A DNA stretch of 7,240 bases from an uncultured Rhodospirillales bacterium (GTDB lineage: Bacteria > Pseudomonadota > Alphaproteobacteria > Acetobacterales > Acetobacteraceae). A program made the position numbers and the translations under genes. Of the stretch, positions 5,763-7,240 are shown in pieces. The notes under the pieces were generated by a model. It saw only the letters and a program-made list of their open reading frames with translations. It made no database searches and was not told the origin of the DNA. The first letter of the stretch is position 1. Every line of letters begins with the position of its first letter. The DNA lies in contig CAIZGT010000066.1 in NCBI GenBank assembly GCA_903932545.1, positions 1 to 7,240 of the forward strand, read 5' to 3'.

Positions 5763-7106
5763 TTACGCCCCGGCGATCACTGCCTCTACCGCTTGGGCGA
5801 TGCGCAACAGCTTGGTGTCACCCATCGTCTCGCCCATCAGCATCAACCCGACCGGCGCCTCGCCCTTGCGGTGGCAGGGGATGGAGATGGCACAACGGTC
5901 CAGGAAATTGCCGAGAGCGGTGTTGCGCAGCAGCATCATGTTGGTGCGCAGATAGGCCGCCTCATCGGCCAAGGGGGCGATGGCGGGCGGCACAATCGGG
6001 CAGGTTGGCATCATCAGCACGTCAAAATCCCGCGTTTGCGCATCCATCTGCGTGATGATGGCCGTGCGGGCGCGCAGGGCTTCGATGTAATCCGCCACCG
6101 GCACTGCGCCGCCGCGTTCCAGGCGCTGGCGCACACGCTGGTCATAGCCATCTGCTTGCGATGCCAAGAGATGGCGATGCACAGTGAAGGCTTCCGGCGT
6201 GTTGACGCCACCTTTGGCCTGGACCGCGGCGATCAAATCCATCGCCGGAAACGCCATCTCGATCAGTTTCGCCCCTGCCGCCTCAACGGCGGACAGCGCA
6301 TTGGCGTAGGCTTCGGCGACGTCTTGATCCATGCCATCGAGCACGATGTTGCTGGGCAATCCCACGCGCAGCCCGGCGAGGCTGAGCGGGACCGGCAGTT
6401 CTGGGGGTTCACCGGCCATGATCGCGTCAATGATCGCGGCACACCCCACCGAGGCGGCGAGCGGGCCGATGGAATCCTGTGAGGAGGACAGCGGGAACGC
6501 GCCCGAAAGCGGCACCCGGCGCTGGGTTGGCTTGTAGCCCACCACGCCACACATCGCCGCCGGGATGCTGCATGAGCCGCCGGTGTCGGTGCCGATTCCC
6601 GCCAGCACCATGCCGTCGCTCACCGAGACCGCTGCGCCAGACGAACTGCCGCCCGGCACCCGCCCGGTTTCGCGGTCCCACGGTGAGCGCGGTGTGCCGT
6701 AATGCGGGTTGAGGCCGAGGCCGGAGAACGCGAACTCCACCATGTTGGTGCGGCCAATCGGGATCAGGCCGGCATTGATCAGCCGCGCGATCGCGGGGGC
6801 GGTTGCCTGCGCTGGTGGCGCGTTCGCCAGCACCACCGACCCGGCGGGCGTGGGCTCGCCCGCCATGTCGAACAGATCCTTGAGGCTGAACGGTATGCCA
6901 GCATACGGCGACGGCGCACGCCCGGCGGCACGCAACATGTCCATCGCGGTGGCTGAGCGGCGCGCGGCGTCGGCATAAACCCTGGTGAAGGCGAGCGCGC
7001 CCTCGCCGGATGGGTCGGCAATCCGCGCCAGACTGGCCTCAACCAGATCGCGCGAGGTGATTGTGCCAGAGGCAAGGGCTTGGGCAGTTTCATGGATCGT
7101 TTTCAT
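5763..7106 (-). CDS. Amidase signature family hydrolase
   Basis: This gene encodes a 447-residue protein of the amidase signature family, cytoplasmic enzymes that hydrolyse amides to a carboxylate and ammonia through a Ser-cisSer-Lys triad. The triad is visible: K76 in PFSLKDLFD, cis-Ser S154 in PGGSSSGAA and nucleophile S178 in GTDTGGS, with the standard 24-residue spacing between the two serines. The C-terminal part NFLDRCAISIPC and PVGLMLMGE is typical of bacterial amidases. The signature loop reads GGSCSIPAAMCG, whereas relatives usually have GGS followed by a hydrophobic residue and Arg (GGSIRIPA or GGSVRIPA); that Arg is missing. ATG 7106 was chosen because family homology begins there and GGAAG precedes it by 10 nt; the frame remains open to 7232 but the extra 42 residues look like untranslated leader. 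It is the first gene of an apparent operon with the dehydrogenase. Aminoacyl-tRNA amidotransferase (GatA) is unlikely given this context and the altered signature; the substrate is unknown. Confidence 0.93.
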   Translation of the reverse strand: MKTIHETAQALASGTITSRDLVEASLARIADPSGEGALAFTRVYADAARRSATAMDMLRAAGRAPSPYAGIPFSLKDLFDMAGEPTPAGSVVLANAPPAQATAPAIARLINAGLIPIGRTNMVEFAFSGLGLNPHYGTPRSPWDRETGRVPGGSSSGAAVSVSDGMVLAGIGTDTGGSCSIPAAMCGVVGYKPTQRRVPLSGAFPLSSSQDSIGPLAASVGCAAIIDAIMAGEPPELPVPLSLAGLRVGLPSNIVLDGMDQDVAEAYANALSAVEAAGAKLIEMAFPAMDLIAAVQAKGGVNTPEAFTVHRHLLASQADGYDQRVRQRLERGGAVPVADYIEALRARTAIITQMDAQTRDFDVLMMPTCPIVPPAIAPLADEAAYLRTNMMLLRNTALGNFLDRCAISIPCHRKGEAPVGLMLMGETMGDTKLLRIAQAVEAVIAGA

Positions 7107-7139
7107 GTGCAGCACTCTTCCCAACTCCGCCAATCCGCG

Positions 7140-7188
7140 CAAGTGTGCGCGCAAGGCGATGCTAACGACAACAAGGGGCACACTCTTG
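7140..7188. repeat. Widely spaced inverted repeat in the amidase upstream region
   Basis: CAAGTGTGC (7140-7148) and GCACACTCTTG (7178-7188) are inverted copies apart from a two-base insertion in the right arm; the perfect core is AGTGTGC/GCACACT with 29 nt between. It lies in the 90-nt space between the amidase start and the possible divergent gene at 7197, where an operator would be expected. I see no convincing promoter boxes in this space on either strand. Confidence 0.35.
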
Positions 7189-7196
7189 GAGAGATC

Positions 7197-7240
7197 ATGC
7201 GGCCCAGCACGGTGCAGGCATTCAAACAGCACGGTGTGGA
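7197..7240 (+). CDS. Possible divergent gene, 5' end only
   Basis: An ATG at 7197 is preceded by GGAGAG at 7188-7193, a good ribosome binding site 5 nt from GGAG to the start. The frame stays open to the window edge and would encode MRPSTVQAFKQHGV, using mostly codons ending in G or C like the neighbouring genes. It would be transcribed away from the amidase. Fourteen codons are too few to recognise a family; a regulator or another enzyme of the same pathway would be typical for this position, but that is a guess. It could also be a chance start. Confidence 0.4.
   Translation, partial: MRPSTVQAFKQHGV

Noticed and set aside
7107..7232. Upstream extension of the amidase to an ATG at 7232
   Set aside because: The extra 42 residues have no family similarity. 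ATG 7106 begins the usual amidase N-terminus and has its own ribosome site, and the extension overlaps the possible divergent gene.

Overview
The window comes from a GC-rich proteobacterial chromosome, most likely an alphaproteobacterium. The case rests on the abundance of C/G at third codon positions, a tripartite tricarboxylate transporter (TTT) operon, an amidase of the type common in Rhizobiales and Rhodospirillales, and a tRNA-Leu without an encoded CCA. This placement is by impression; nothing in the window fixes the taxon.

The left third (1-2379, + strand) is a tightly packed TTT operon in the order binding protein (3' end only), small membrane subunit TctB, large membrane subunit TctA. 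The gaps are 13 nt and then a 1-nt overlap. A 110-nt intergenic region follows, with an 11-bp imperfect inverted repeat and a candidate sigma70-type promoter. It leads into a 739-residue hybrid sensor histidine kinase (2490-4709, + strand) with a periplasmic sensor domain, HisKA, HATPase and a C-terminal receiver domain, but no DNA-binding output.

Everything to the right of the kinase, apart from a gene start at the far edge, is on the - strand. Reading leftward from 7106 there is an amidase-signature hydrolase, a D-2-hydroxyacid dehydrogenase and a tRNA-Leu(UAA) gene, whose 3' end lies 8 nt from the kinase stop codon. The amidase and dehydrogenase look like a two-gene operon (36-nt gap). Just upstream of the amidase, on the + strand, a possible divergent gene begins at 7197 with a good ribosome binding site and leaves the window after 44 nt.

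A plausible reading is a small-carboxylate uptake and catabolism locus: TTT imports an organic acid or related molecule, the kinase senses an extracytoplasmic ligand, and the amidase and dehydrogenase process an amide and a 2-hydroxy or 2-oxo acid. The link between the two halves is inference only, because they are convergent and separated by a tRNA gene. I found no clear novel system, CRISPR array, integrase or transposon. The most unusual sequence features are altered conserved loops in TctA and in the amidase signature.
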